A DNA stretch of 64,000 nt from Chroogloeocystis siderophila 5.2 s.c.1. Lineage in GTDB: Bacteria; Cyanobacteriota; Cyanobacteriia; Cyanobacteriales; Chroococcidiopsidaceae. The notes below the pieces were generated by a model. It ran no database searches and was not told where the DNA came from. It saw only the letters and a program-made list of their open reading frames with translations. Positions 20,012-29,772 of the stretch are shown here, one piece after another. The stretch covers positions 186,001-250,000 of the forward strand of contig NZ_MRCC01000005.1 of NCBI RefSeq assembly GCF_001904655.1. Direction: 5' to 3'. Within the stretch, counting starts at the first letter, position 1. Every line of letters starts with the position of its first letter. Both the position numbers and the translations under genes were made by a program.

Positions 20012-20174
20012 ATGAGTCGCATCGTTGTCACAACAATAGGAACGCGATCTTTGGCCGCTGATTGCGATTGGATTAGGAATACGCGATCGCAAAGTTACGT
20101 CAGTTGTTAGACAATCCAAAGCAGCAGAAATAGGGCGCACTATGCAGCTAGTGGTGCAATTGAATAACTGTTAA
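20012..20174 (+). pseudogene. Remnant of a GT28/UGT-type glycosyltransferase
   Basis: From ATG at 20012 the reading MSRIVVTTIGT matches the start of MGT/YjiC-type glycosyltransferases (usual continuation RGDxxPxIALGLGL). Just after GT the frame shifts; the next frame reads DLWPLIAIGLGIRDRKVTSVV up to a TAA at 20172. A small deletion near 20044-20048 explains both halves. Only the first 50 or so of about 420 residues survive, so the gene is dead. The remainder seems to have been lost where the psaL terminator now stands. Confidence 0.55.
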
Positions 20175-20180
20175 CACAAA

Positions 20181-20228
20181 TATAAAAAATAAAAAGGCAC
20201 AAAGACTGCGTAATTTTTCCTTTGCGCC
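20181..20228 (-). terminator. Rho-independent terminator of psaL
   Basis: On the minus strand GGCGCAAAG (20228-20220) pairs with CTTTGTGCC (20204-20196), one G-U pair, followed by TTTTTATTTTTT. A textbook terminator 20 bases after the psaL stop. Confidence 0.82.
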
Positions 20229-20247
20229 TTTATGGAGTCGTGCAGTA

Positions 20248-20766
20248 TTACTTGAATATATTTTGAATTAATTCGATATTAGCCAGGATGAAGTAGGCAA
20301 CAATGGCACCACCAACGCCACCAATTAAGAAGCCACTAGCAAAAGTATTCCAACCTTCGCTGGTGTCAAAAGTGTCAGGAGGATTTGGCACAGTTACAGT
20401 CGCAACTGGTTTCGGTGGATCAGTTGCAGCGTATAGCGATACTGCTAGAGTTGAGATCACAACCATGCCCAAAGTTGCCAGTAATCCAGCAATGTTTGCT
20501 ACATCAGTATCGCGTAATGGACCTAACTTAGCAAAAGGACCTAGCAGCCAATAGCCATGCGCCATCCCTACTTCTAGCCCGCGTCGTAACGGAGTAATCC
20601 CTGGACGATACGCTGGTAGGTTATTGATAAACCACTTGACTAAAGAAGAGTTATTAATTGGTGTTTCCAGATTACCAATTTGAGGATCTCGTTTGGAAGG
20701 ATAAACGACTTCCTGATTTCGCGGATCGCTGGGACGATTTTTAGATGCATCTATTGCTTGTGCCAT
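20248..20766 (-). CDS. psaL: Photosystem I subunit XI
   Basis: 172 residues from ATG at 20766 (MAQAIDASKN); an in-frame TTG upstream is ignored. The segment TPLRRGLEVGMAHGYWLLGP and the helices NIAGLLATLGMVVISTLAVSLYA and FASGFLIGGVGGAIVAYFI are PsaL hallmarks. PsaL joins PSI monomers into oligomers in the thylakoid. Between the second and third helices is an unusually proline-rich loop (PPKP, PNPPDTF). The gene lies in the order psaF-psaJ-psaL, which I recall as linked to tetrameric PSI. No psaI is seen beside it. Confidence 0.97.
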   Translation of the reverse strand: MAQAIDASKNRPSDPRNQEVVYPSKRDPQIGNLETPINNSSLVKWFINNLPAYRPGITPLRRGLEVGMAHGYWLLGPFAKLGPLRDTDVANIAGLLATLGMVVISTLAVSLYAATDPPKPVATVTVPNPPDTFDTSEGWNTFASGFLIGGVGGAIVAYFILANIELIQNIFK

Positions 20767-21090
20767 ATTTATGTCAAATCTCAATAAGGTAGTGGCATTA
20801 TTTTATGGGAATAAATGACCTTAGTTTTCATACTTTGGTCTTAAATTTAGAAAAATTAATTAAGTAATTACGAGTTCAAAAAAGTACAATTGCTCACTCA
20901 AAACGCGCTAGCGCTATACCATTTTAAATATGGAGATATAGCGCCTTAGCAATTAAAAAGTAAATTCTTTAAAAAGAAACTCAGAATCTACGAGTAATAG
21001 ATGGAGTTTCAAGGTTTCAAAAGCAGTGTTTGCCTCACAAACATCACAATTTTTTGCAGAGACAAACACTATGATCTTAGCCGCTGTAAT
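20767..21090. other. psaJ-psaL spacer with long hairpin
   Basis: An AT-rich spacer without an accepted gene. It includes a long stem-loop at 20907-20950. A psaI-like ORF of about 38 codons was looked for on the minus strand and not found. Confidence 0.55.
20907..20950 (-). promoter_or_regulatory. Long hairpin in the psaJ-psaL spacer
   Basis: GCGCTATA (20910-20917) pairs with TATAGCGC (20936-20943). Inside, CCAT pairs with ATGG, and outside GCTA/TAGC extends the stem. It sits in the transcript between psaJ and psaL and could be a terminator, attenuator or RNA-processing stabiliser that sets separate PsaJ and PsaL levels. Confidence 0.45.
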
Positions 21091-21243
21091 TTATGGCAGC
21101 GGATGGAAAAGAAGATCGGGATACAGATAATTAAAGACAATCAACAGAACCGCAGTAAAACTCAGCAAGGCAAAAAGTAGTACTGGACCTAAAGAAAGAT
21201 AGCGTAGTAGATAATTTTGTTGTTCGCCTTTCTTTTGTTGCAT
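21091..21243 (-). CDS. psaJ: Photosystem I subunit IX
   Basis: A 50-residue ORF starting MQQKKGEQQNYLLRYLS, with one transmembrane helix and the diagnostic C-terminus YPDLLFHPLP. PsaJ is a one-helix thylakoid subunit that positions PsaF. The start ATG at 21243 is preceded by GGAGACTG. It lies 33 bases after psaF and before psaL on the same strand. The N-terminus is more Lys/Gln-rich than usual, but the tail leaves little doubt. Confidence 0.93.
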   Translation of the reverse strand: MQQKKGEQQNYLLRYLSLGPVLLFALLSFTAVLLIVFNYLYPDLLFHPLP

Positions 21244-21276
21244 AAATCAGTCTCCAAAAAATTAATTCAAATCAAA

Positions 21277-21771
21277 CTAGCGTGGAGAAACTGGGATTTC
21301 GTCATCCTTAGCAACTAATTCTCCCGAAAGTAGTTCTTTCACAGCTGCGAGGGGCCAAGTGAAGCCTGATAGCATGAGTGGCAGTGCGGTAGGCACGTCG
21401 ATAATGACTTCTCGCAATTCAGTATTGTCGCGCTTTTTGACTTCTTGAAGATAGGCACGTCCTACCCAGCCAATCCAACCAGCAATATAGAGAAAGAGAA
21501 TGCTAGGAATTAGAAAGTCACCTGCATGATTGAGACGACCATCTACAATTAAGTGGGGTAAACCCTCAGGACCGCATAATTCTTGAGCATAACGCTCAAA
21601 CCGCTTTTGCCCTGAATTAGGATCGGCAGTAGTATTGCGGGCAGAAGCTGCCCTTTGGATAAATTCTGGAGATTCACTACAAGGCACAAGCCCTGCACCA
21701 ACGGCTAATGCCTGCGGTACAAAATTAAACCACAAACTGATGACAAGGACTAGAGCAAACAATCGTCGCAT
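21277..21771 (-). CDS. psaF: Photosystem I subunit III (plastocyanin/cytochrome c6 docking)
   Basis: 164 residues from ATG at 21771; longer in-frame starts would put extra residues before an obvious signal peptide ([14 protein letters not shown] ... ALA). The lumenal domain has two cysteines (about 31 and 66) as in PsaF, then [19 protein letters not shown] and the helix [12 protein letters not shown] second hydrophobic stretch follows. PsaF sits on the lumenal side of PSI where the electron donor docks. It leads the psaF-psaJ-psaL cluster and is divergent from tsaD. Confidence 0.96.
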   Translation of the reverse strand: MRRLFALVLVISLWFNFVPQALAVGAGLVPCSESPEFIQRAASARNTTADPNSGQKRFERYAQELCGPEGLPHLIVDGRLNHAGDFLIPSILFLYIAGWIGWVGRAYLQEVKKRDNTELREVIIDVPTALPLMLSGFTWPLAAVKELLSGELVAKDDEIPVSPR

Positions 21772-21981
21772 GGAATTGTTTCCCTTTATTACAAAACCTA
21801 AATTTTGTTGTACGATAAGCAGCCTGGACAAGCTAGGCAAGCGCTCATATGGAAGCAATCATACTCTTGCGTGTGAACCTAGTAAAGTTTGCAGTGGATA
21901 AAGTTTAAGCTACTTAATATAGTCGGATAAATTCTGCTTGTCATTGTTAGAATTCGCACTTAAGACGCCTGTTTCAAAATT

Positions 21982-23034
21982 ATGTCAACTGTTTTAGCGC
22001 TAGAAACTAGCTGCGACGAAACTGCTGTCGCCATTGTTAAAAATCGTCAAGTTTGTAGTAGTATTGTGAACTCACAAATTGCGATTCACAGCCAATACGG
22101 TGGAGTTGTTCCAGAAGCAGCTTCGCGCCAACATTTAGAGATTATTAATCATGGAATTGAGCTTGCTTTGACGCAGGCAAATCTCACGTGGCAAGAAATC
22201 GATGGAATTGCCGCAACGTGCGCCCCAGGACTTGTTGGAGCCTTATTAGTAGGAGTTACCGCCGCAAAAACGCTAGCGATCGTGCAGCAAAAACCGTTTA
22301 TCGGCGTGCATCACCTTGAAGGACACATTTATGCAAATTATCTGAGCGAGCCGAGTTTAGAGCCGCCTTTTTTGAGTTTGCTCGTTTCTGGCGGGCATAC
22401 GAGTTTAATTTATGTCAAAGATTGTGGTGTGTACGAAACGTTAGGCGAAACCCGCGATGATGCGGCGGGAGAAGCTTTTGATAAAGTAGCGCGATTACTC
22501 AAACTCGGTTATCCTGGCGGTCCAGTAATTGATAAACTAGCGCAATTAGGCAACGCACAAGCCTTTTCGTTACCCGAAGGCAACGTTTCGCAACCAAGTG
22601 GCGGGTATCATCCGTATGATTCGAGCTTTAGTGGTTTAAAAACCGCAGTTCTGCGGCTAGTACAGCAACTCGAAAAAGAAAGACAACTCCCCGTAGAAGA
22701 TGTTGCCGCAAGTTTTCAAGCGAGTGTTGCGCGATCGCTCACCAAACGGGCGATCGCCTGTGCGCGAGATTACAATCTCAACACAATAGCTGTTGGTGGT
22801 GGTGTTGCTGCAAATAGCGGCTTGAGACATCATTTGACGACTGCTGCGAGTGCGCACAACTTGCGTGTCTTATTTCCCCCACTCAAATTTTGTACCGACA
22901 ATGCCGCTATGATTGGTTGTGCTGCGGCGGAACACCTGGATCGCGGTCACACTTCCCCCCTGAATTTAGGCGTCCAATCCCGATTAACGTTGACTGCAGT
23001 CATGCAGTTATACCAACACAATGGTTGGACATAG
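21982..23034 (+). CDS. tsaD: tRNA N6-threonylcarbamoyladenosine transferase
   Basis: 350 residues opening [19 protein letters not shown]. The metal-binding HHLEGH motif (H111, H115) and the later CTDNAAMIG are present. TsaD transfers the threonylcarbamoyl group from TC-AMP to A37 of tRNAs that read ANN codons, working with TsaB and TsaE. TsaC, which makes TC-AMP, is also in this window at 27483. The gene is divergent from psaF and convergent with the next hydrolase gene, 36 bases apart. Confidence 0.97.
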   Translation: MSTVLALETSCDETAVAIVKNRQVCSSIVNSQIAIHSQYGGVVPEAASRQHLEIINHGIELALTQANLTWQEIDGIAATCAPGLVGALLVGVTAAKTLAIVQQKPFIGVHHLEGHIYANYLSEPSLEPPFLSLLVSGGHTSLIYVKDCGVYETLGETRDDAAGEAFDKVARLLKLGYPGGPVIDKLAQLGNAQAFSLPEGNVSQPSGGYHPYDSSFSGLKTAVLRLVQQLEKERQLPVEDVAASFQASVARSLTKRAIACARDYNLNTIAVGGGVAANSGLRHHLTTAASAHNLRVLFPPLKFCTDNAAMIGCAAAEHLDRGHTSPLNLGVQSRLTLTAVMQLYQHNGWT

Positions 23035-23070
23035 TATTTGTCCCATTTCTTCCTCTGCTCACGCCAGTTG

Positions 23071-24036
23071 CTACAACGGAGGAAACTTGCGCGCCGCACC
23101 GGCTCCTCTGCTGCTGTGGTTATGCTGCGCTAGAAGCAGGCGAATTTGATTAGCAACAGTTTGCGGGTGTTCGACCATTGCTAAATGTCCGCACTCAGGA
23201 ATTTCCATGACATTATTGCCACACGCTTCAAATAGCGGATGAAAGCTTGCCAAATGCCGGACGTACTTCGGCTCCATAATTTGATCTTTGTCGCCTGTAA
23301 TAAAATACACGGGTTGCTGAAGTTGGGATACAACTTTTGGTAAAAGATTAATTTCTGCTTCGGTCGTTGAATCTAAAAGCGTTCCCAAAGCGGCGTCAGG
23401 ATGTGCGACAACAAAATCAATCAACCGCTGACGACCCCATGTAGGTGCGATCGCTTGCGCCACATTAGCACGAGTAAATAGTAAATCGAGCAGTGGTAAA
23501 TAACACAACCAACGCGGACGATATTTGATTAGTTTTGAACCCCAACTGCGAAACTGCTCAAAAGCTTCTTTAAGATAAATACCGCCACCCGCATTAATAC
23601 AAATAACTCCCTTAATCCGGTCTGGCATTTGGTCAGCTGCCCACAACGCAATACTACCACCCAACGAATGACCAATTAACCAAGCGCTTGTAATATTGAG
23701 TTTCTCTAAGAGAATTATTAAATCTTGTGCATAAGCAGCAGCAGTGTAGCGCGATGAGGAATGGTGAACCGCCGCAGCACCCACCGAAGCCGGAACCAAA
23801 CTCGAAACATTTTCTGAGTGTGGCAACTCACGGTTAACTTGATTCAGTTGCGACTGACCAAAACCGCGCAGATCGTATGCTAGACACTGAAAGTCTGGGG
23901 ATAACTGTTCGATGATAGGCTGCCAGTATCCACGGCTTAATAGCCAACCGTGAATAAATACTAAAGCATGAGTATCTGCTGTGGGAGTCGTTAGCTCGTA
24001 GGCGTGGGGGACTCCTAGAATTTCAATGGTTGCCAT
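23071..24036 (-). CDS. Alpha/beta-fold hydrolase
   Basis: 321 residues, no signal peptide. FIHGWLLS is the oxyanion HG element, GHSLGGS gives nucleophile Ser 124, TGDKDQIM supplies the acid, and CGHLAMVEHP the catalytic His. It belongs to the broad epoxide-hydrolase/haloperoxidase-like group. An insertion rich in Ser/Ala (about 74-98) before the nucleophile is less usual. The substrate cannot be predicted, and neighbours do not help. Confidence 0.88.
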   Translation of the reverse strand: MATIEILGVPHAYELTTPTADTHALVFIHGWLLSRGYWQPIIEQLSPDFQCLAYDLRGFGQSQLNQVNRELPHSENVSSLVPASVGAAAVHHSSSRYTAAAYAQDLIILLEKLNITSAWLIGHSLGGSIALWAADQMPDRIKGVICINAGGGIYLKEAFEQFRSWGSKLIKYRPRWLCYLPLLDLLFTRANVAQAIAPTWGRQRLIDFVVAHPDAALGTLLDSTTEAEINLLPKVVSQLQQPVYFITGDKDQIMEPKYVRHLASFHPLFEACGNNVMEIPECGHLAMVEHPQTVANQIRLLLAQHNHSSRGAGAARKFPPL

Positions 24037-25104
<1,068 letters not shown>

Positions 25105-25156
25105 TCTAGACGAAATTAACATAAGGTTTTCTCTTCTGTGCCAAACTTTGCTATGC

Positions 25157-25162
25157 TATACT
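25157..25162 (+). promoter_or_regulatory. Likely -10 box of tRNA-Pro
   Basis: TATACT 24 bases before the tRNA. The region 17 bases upstream (TTCTGT) is a poor -35. Confidence 0.4.
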
Positions 25163-25185
25163 AGCGACGATACGAATTAAAGCAA

Positions 25186-25259
25186 CGGGATGTAGCGCAG
25201 CTTGGTAGCGCGCCTGCTTTGGGAGCAGGATGTCGCAGGTTCAAATCCTGTCATCCCGA
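25186..25259 (+). tRNA. tRNA-Pro(UGG)
   Basis: 74 bases. Acceptor CGGGATG pairs with CATCCCG, the anticodon arm is CCTGC-TTTGGGA-GCAGG with anticodon TGG, and the T arm is GCAGG-TTCAAAT-CCTGT with one wobble. The 3' CCA is not encoded. Confidence 0.96.
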
Positions 25260-25584
25260 TAGTTAGGAAGTAAAATAACTTAGCTAGAAAGGCAAAGGGC
25301 AAATAGGGATATATCTGCCTTGTTGACTTTCACAACGCTATTGCTCCAAGCAGTCATAATCGTCATTGCTCAGCAAATGACTCAATTGTCAACTAAAACC
25401 AAAAGCAAATGTAGTGCGGAACGATCTACCTATTTGTAACGTCTGGCTTGGATGTTATCAGTTAATGACTCACACAACCAACAAAGCGATCGCCAAAGCG
25501 CTAACATAACAAAAATCACGACAGCGCGTTTACAAATCAGATACTTTGTCATACTCTAGTGGGCTATTGATGCCAGGAGCAGTT
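25260..25584. other. Gene-free spacer
   Basis: About 325 bases between tRNA-Pro and the Tic22-like gene. It has HIP1-type octamers near 25486 but no gene or clear hairpin. The promoter for the Tic22-like gene is presumably in the last 100 bases. Confidence 0.5.
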
Positions 25585-26478
25585 ATGAAATCAATTTTTC
25601 GTTGGGGCGCAACTTTAGGAATATTAGGAAGCGCCGTTATGAGTTCTGCCCTCGCAGGTAATCTGCGGGCGCTGGCTTTGCCACAAGAGCAAATTTTGCA
25701 GAAATTAGGGTCTGTCCCCGTATTTACGATCACTGATAGTAAGGGTGCTCCCCTAGTCGCGACTCCGCCGCAGAACGCACAAAACCAAAATCAACAAAAT
25801 CAAAGTCCCGTCGCAGGCGTTTTTATTAGCCAAAAAGATGCGCAAGCATTTGTCAACAACCTGAAGAAAACAAATCCACAGCTAGGTAATACAGTACGCG
25901 TTGTCCCTGTACCGTTAGGAGAGGTCTACAAGCTTGAACAAGCCAACGCAAATCAACCAAATTCTTTAGATATAGCTTACATACCAGCTAAACAGCAATT
26001 TGATGCTGCCTTAACTTTACTACGGCAAAGTGGTAGCAACTCAGAACTGCGTAAAGCGTGCGAACAAAATAAAAGAAGATTAGAAGACTGCGTAGGAACT
26101 CCGCTGTTTGTCGCACGAGCCGGAAAAGAAAAAGGCTACCTGACGATGAAGATAAACCGTCCACAAGCCAATAATCAGCAAGCAGAAGTTGAAGTCATTC
26201 CTTTCTACTTCAACAAAGAAGAATTACAAGGAATGCTCGATCGCTTCAAGAAGCAGCAACCTGAGTTAGCTTCTACCGTTGATATCCAAGTTCTCAATTT
26301 AGAAGGAATGTTAGAAATTCTGAGAACTCGCAACGACGAAGGCGTACAACAAATTGTGCTGGTTCCGCCGCAAGAGTCGATTCAGTACGTGCGATCGCTC
26401 CAACAATCTGCCGGTCAACAAGCACAACCACAGCGCCCAGCACCACAACAAGCCGCGCCGCAGCGCCCAGCCCGCTAA
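25585..26478 (+). CDS. Tic22-like family protein
   Basis: About 297 residues from ATG at 25585, chosen because GGAGC lies 5-8 bases upstream and a signal-like segment (KSIFRWGATLGILGSAVMSS) follows. Conserved-looking blocks are VPVFTITDSKGAPL, GVFISQKDAQAFVNNLK and VVPVPLGEVY, repeated loosely in the second half; this two-lobed layout is that of cyanobacterial Tic22, a periplasmic or thylakoid-linked chaperone for outer-membrane protein biogenesis. The tail is Pro/Gln/Ala-rich. It is followed after three bases by prmC. Confidence 0.82.
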   Translation: MKSIFRWGATLGILGSAVMSSALAGNLRALALPQEQILQKLGSVPVFTITDSKGAPLVATPPQNAQNQNQQNQSPVAGVFISQKDAQAFVNNLKKTNPQLGNTVRVVPVPLGEVYKLEQANANQPNSLDIAYIPAKQQFDAALTLLRQSGSNSELRKACEQNKRRLEDCVGTPLFVARAGKEKGYLTMKINRPQANNQQAEVEVIPFYFNKEELQGMLDRFKKQQPELASTVDIQVLNLEGMLEILRTRNDEGVQQIVLVPPQESIQYVRSLQQSAGQQAQPQRPAPQQAAPQRPAR

Positions 26479-26481
26479 TAC

Positions 26482-27393
26482 ATGAACGATCAGTTGCTAA
26501 CATCTGGTTTAGCACTTTGGCAATGGCGTAGTGCTGCTCAACGAGCAGCGCTTTCTGCTCGTATTCCTGTTACTGAAGTAGACTGGTTACTGCAAGAAGT
26601 CGCCGGATTAGACCGCCTTTCACTGCGTTTAGGCTCGTTCAAAAACTTGCCGGAAATTCAACTGCAACTACCGCTGAGCGATTTAGATCGCCTATGGCAA
26701 CGACGTATTCACGATCGCCTACCAGTGCAATACATTGCAGGAGCGACACCCTGGCGACAGTTTAAGCTAGCGGTTTCTCCATCTGTACTCATTCCCCGTT
26801 CCGAAACAGAGTGTTTAATTGATTTAGCTGTAAGTGCAGCCCAAAAAAGCGATAAACACCATGAATTAGGACACTGGGCAGACTTAGGAACAGGTAGTGG
26901 CGCGATCGCTATCGGACTTGCTCAAGCAATGCCACAGGCAACAATTCACGCAGTTGATTGCTGCGCAGCAGCCTTAGCCGTCGCGCGCCAAAATGCCCAA
27001 GCCATTGGTTATACTCACCGAATTCAGTTTTATCAAGGCTCGTGGTGGGAGCCTTTAGAGTTTCTCAAAGGTCAACTCAGCGGTATTGTTTCCAATCCAC
27101 CCTACATTCCGAGCGAACTTGTCCCACAGCTACAACCCGAAGTCGCACTGCACGAACCGTGGTTAGCACTCGATGGCGGTGTCGACGGTTTAGACTGTAT
27201 TCGTCATCTCATATCTACATCAGCAGTGTACCTAAGACCTGGTGGTATTTGGTTGATTGAAATGATGGCAGGGCAAGCCGAAGTTGTTGCCACACTGTTG
27301 CAAAATCACGGTAGCTACGGCAACATTAAAATTCATTCAGATCTTGCAGGCATCGAACGCTTTGCTTTAGCCTATCGCAGCAACAAGGAATGA
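26482..27393 (+). CDS. prmC: Release factor glutamine methyltransferase
   Basis: 303 residues with an N-terminal helical domain (1-80), AdoMet motif I ADLGTGSGAIAIGLA, and the catalytic NPPYIP motif near residue 203. PrmC methylates the Gln of the GGQ loop in RF1 and RF2, raising termination efficiency; prfC is in the same window but far away. Start ATG at 26482 is three bases after the preceding stop, so translation may be coupled. Confidence 0.95.
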   Translation: MNDQLLTSGLALWQWRSAAQRAALSARIPVTEVDWLLQEVAGLDRLSLRLGSFKNLPEIQLQLPLSDLDRLWQRRIHDRLPVQYIAGATPWRQFKLAVSPSVLIPRSETECLIDLAVSAAQKSDKHHELGHWADLGTGSGAIAIGLAQAMPQATIHAVDCCAAALAVARQNAQAIGYTHRIQFYQGSWWEPLEFLKGQLSGIVSNPPYIPSELVPQLQPEVALHEPWLALDGGVDGLDCIRHLISTSAVYLRPGGIWLIEMMAGQAEVVATLLQNHGSYGNIKIHSDLAGIERFALAYRSNKE

Positions 27394-27482
27394 TGCAGGA
27401 GCGTGAATTTTGAGTTATACAGATTTTTCTTAACTCAACACTCTCAACTTATAACTTCCCTGATCTCTGACCTCTAGATGTT

Positions 27483-28058
27483 ATGCCCCAAGTTTCTCTT
27501 GACGAACTGATCGCTAGAGTACGTTCTGGTTATGTTGTTAGCTTTCCAACAGATACCGTACCCGCGCTGGCGGCTTTACCAGAAAAAGCAGATTTAATTT
27601 TTGCACTCAAGCAACGCAGTCAAGATAAACCGTTAATTCTGATGGGTGCAAAGGCAAGCGACCTGTGGGATTTTGTTGCTGGAGACGATCGCACGCCCTG
27701 GCAACAAGTTGCTAAGTTATATTGGCCTGGAGCTTTAACGCTTGTCTTGCCTGCCTCACCACGCGTGCCTAAGCAGATGAATCCGAGCGATCCGAGTACA
27801 ATTGGATTGCGGGTGCCAAATTGTGCGATCGCGCAAAGTATTCTAGAACAAACCGGTCCTTTGGCGACAACAAGTGCTAATTTATCCGGTCAGCCACCGC
27901 TACGCACGATGGCAGAAATCGCCCTTCAGTTTCCTGATGTCTTAACATTACAATCACAAGCGACAACACCAAATATTGGCGTTCCTTCGACTGTCGCGAA
28001 ATGGACAGATCAAGGCTGGCAAATTTTGCGCCAAGGCTCAGTCAAGTTAGAATTTTAA
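27483..28058 (+). CDS. tsaC: Threonylcarbamoyl-AMP synthase (YrdC/Sua5 domain)
   Basis: 191 residues, YrdC domain only. VSFPTDTVPALAA and KQRSQDKPLILM are the KxR...S..P substrate-binding region, and TTSANLSGQPP is the second hallmark. It makes threonylcarbamoyl-AMP from Thr, bicarbonate and ATP for t6A formation, feeding TsaD. The start at 27483 is ATG. The kinase-like gene begins 18 bases after its stop, so the two may be co-transcribed. Confidence 0.93.
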   Translation: MPQVSLDELIARVRSGYVVSFPTDTVPALAALPEKADLIFALKQRSQDKPLILMGAKASDLWDFVAGDDRTPWQQVAKLYWPGALTLVLPASPRVPKQMNPSDPSTIGLRVPNCAIAQSILEQTGPLATTSANLSGQPPLRTMAEIALQFPDVLTLQSQATTPNIGVPSTVAKWTDQGWQILRQGSVKLEF

Positions 28059-28075
28059 ATTTGTACATAACACGA

Positions 28076-29005
28076 ATGACAAGCTGGATGAATTGGGTGT
28101 ATCTAGCATTTGGGCTAGGGTTAGGGCTGGGAAGTCGGCGTATTGCACAAGCGTTTGGTAATAAATTAGCTAAAACGCCTTTGCATTCTTCATCATCAGT
28201 AATTGATACCGATACCCAAATAGTATTAAAATTACAACAAACACAAATAGCATATCACTTAGTACGCGAACTCAGTCAGTTCAAAGCCGGATTTTTGGTA
28301 CGCACTGCGCACGAGTTGCGATCGCCACTCAATAGCTTAATTGGATTGCATCAGTTAATTCTGTCTGATTTATGTGACAATCCAGCCGAAGAGCGTGAAT
28401 TTGTCGCCCAAGCGCATCAGCTAGCGTTGAAACTAGTAAAATTGCTCGATGAAATTCTCGATGTCGCCCGCATTGAAAATAGCAGTAATCACCTAGAAAT
28501 TCAGCCGTTACAATTAACAGCGGTTATCGAGGAAATCGCTCATTTGACGCAGACTGTAGCAGCCGACCGTAGTATCAAAATACAAGTATCGCCCGCCGAT
28601 CCAGAAATTTATATTTTGGCAGATCCGCAGTGGTTGCGCTTAGTGCTTTTAAACTTAGTAGATATTTGCATTCCAAAAATGGAAGCCGGTAGCATTACGA
28701 TATCATCTCAAACCTCACTCGATACCGAATCGGTTGATATTTTCTTTGATGTACCACTACCAATAGACACTTGGTCTGAACCATTAGACGCAATGCAGTT
28801 CGAGCAACAGATTAGCACTACTGTGGCGGCAGACAATCACACGCTTTCCGCCGGATGCAAACTTTTATTGAATCAAACCGTGTTAGAACTGATGCAAGCC
28901 AAGTTGAGCTTTTTGCCAATTGCTCGTGATGTTGATGTAGCTCAAAGTACTCGTATTCAGGTAACTATCCCCTTGGTAATTCCTGAAGCTGAATTTCTTG
29001 AGTAG
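28076..29005 (+). CDS. Degenerate membrane-bound histidine kinase
   Basis: 309 residues from ATG at 28076; a longer frame running into tsaC is unlikely. One N-terminal transmembrane segment (about 7-20) is followed by a HisKA domain with AHELRSPLNSLIG (His 79) and a C-terminal region where an N-box-like LLNLVDI remains. The DxGxG and GxGLGL boxes are not visible; the place of the latter reads GCKLLLNQTVLELM. ATP binding is therefore doubtful, and a pseudokinase or docking role is likely. Its 3' end overlaps the convergent GNAT gene by 41 bases. Confidence 0.82.
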   Translation: MTSWMNWVYLAFGLGLGLGSRRIAQAFGNKLAKTPLHSSSSVIDTDTQIVLKLQQTQIAYHLVRELSQFKAGFLVRTAHELRSPLNSLIGLHQLILSDLCDNPAEEREFVAQAHQLALKLVKLLDEILDVARIENSSNHLEIQPLQLTAVIEEIAHLTQTVAADRSIKIQVSPADPEIYILADPQWLRLVLLNLVDICIPKMEAGSITISSQTSLDTESVDIFFDVPLPIDTWSEPLDAMQFEQQISTTVAADNHTLSAGCKLLLNQTVLELMQAKLSFLPIARDVDVAQSTRIQVTIPLVIPEAEFLE

Positions 29006-29456
29006 GGAAACCTAGTTTTGGCTGGTTATGGAGAACCATCGTCGTGCTTGAGTTGCACTCAAAACCAATTCGTTCGTAAAAGCTTTGCTGATGTGTTGTC
29101 ATTAAGTAAACACGTTCCACGCGGTTCATATGTGGATGGCTTAAAACACTTTCAACAAGCTTGCGCCCAAGCCCAGCACCTCGATAATCAGGGTGAATGA
29201 CTACATCCCAAATTGTTGCACGGTAAACACCATCTGATGTTGCTCTAGCAAAACCAATCAATTTTTCGCCATCCCAGACACTAATGACGGGTTTACTATT
29301 AGCGATCGCTAGCTGCAAATCTTCAAGACTGCGATCTTGCGCCCAAAAAGCCGCTACGTGAAACAAGTCGTGTAGTTGATGGATATCGACCGGAGATTGG
29401 CAGTGACCATCTGCCGCAATCGAACTATCGCAGAATTGAATATGGCTGTAGTCCAT
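28965..29456 (-). CDS. GNAT acetyltransferase, Ycf52/NSI-like
   Basis: 163 residues: INSPVDIH-like N-terminal region, then [24 protein letters not shown], acetyl-CoA loop RGAGLGRKLV and FYERIGF. It shares the GFARATSD and ATIWDVV blocks with the protein at 24550 but lacks that protein's long N-terminus. Probably a protein or small-molecule N-acetyltransferase in the cytoplasm. Its C-terminal codons overlap the end of the convergent kinase gene. Confidence 0.86.
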   Translation of the reverse strand: MDYSHIQFCDSSIAADGHCQSPVDIHQLHDLFHVAAFWAQDRSLEDLQLAIANSKPVISVWDGEKLIGFARATSDGVYRATIWDVVIHPDYRGAGLGRKLVESVLSHPHMNRVERVYLMTTHQQSFYERIGFECNSSTTMVLHNQPKLGFPTQEIQLQELPRG

Positions 29457-29772
29457 AGTGTCTTGATTTGAGCTTCATACATCGTAACGCTTGCTTTATA
29501 TTTTGCAAAATAAAAGTTGTTACTGGGTAGATTCACTAAACTGAATTTGCCACAGGGTTATTTGTAAAACTGTTACCAATTAAACTACTGATATGGTGGT
29601 ATCAGGGGTCAGAGGTCGGAGGTTAGGGTTAATTGAGGTGTGTGGTAATTAATTCTTGTGATGGGGAGAACCGTCCAATTTCTAAATCCAATTGTCAGGA
29701 TTCGCCGACTTAGACCAATCTAGAGCAAGTATTTTCTTCAGAACCTGCTAAGTTGGAATATCGAAAATCGCA
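29457..29772. other. Spacer with TCAGAGGTC-type repeat
   Basis: About 315 bases without a gene. At 29601-29630 the heptamer-like text ATCAGGGGTCAGAGGTCGGA belongs to a dispersed spacer repeat. The puuE promoter should lie in the last part. Confidence 0.55.

Noticed and set aside
20785-21090. psaI next to psaL
   Set aside because: No ORF with the PsaI pattern (short N-terminus, LPWILIP-like helix) is found on either strand.
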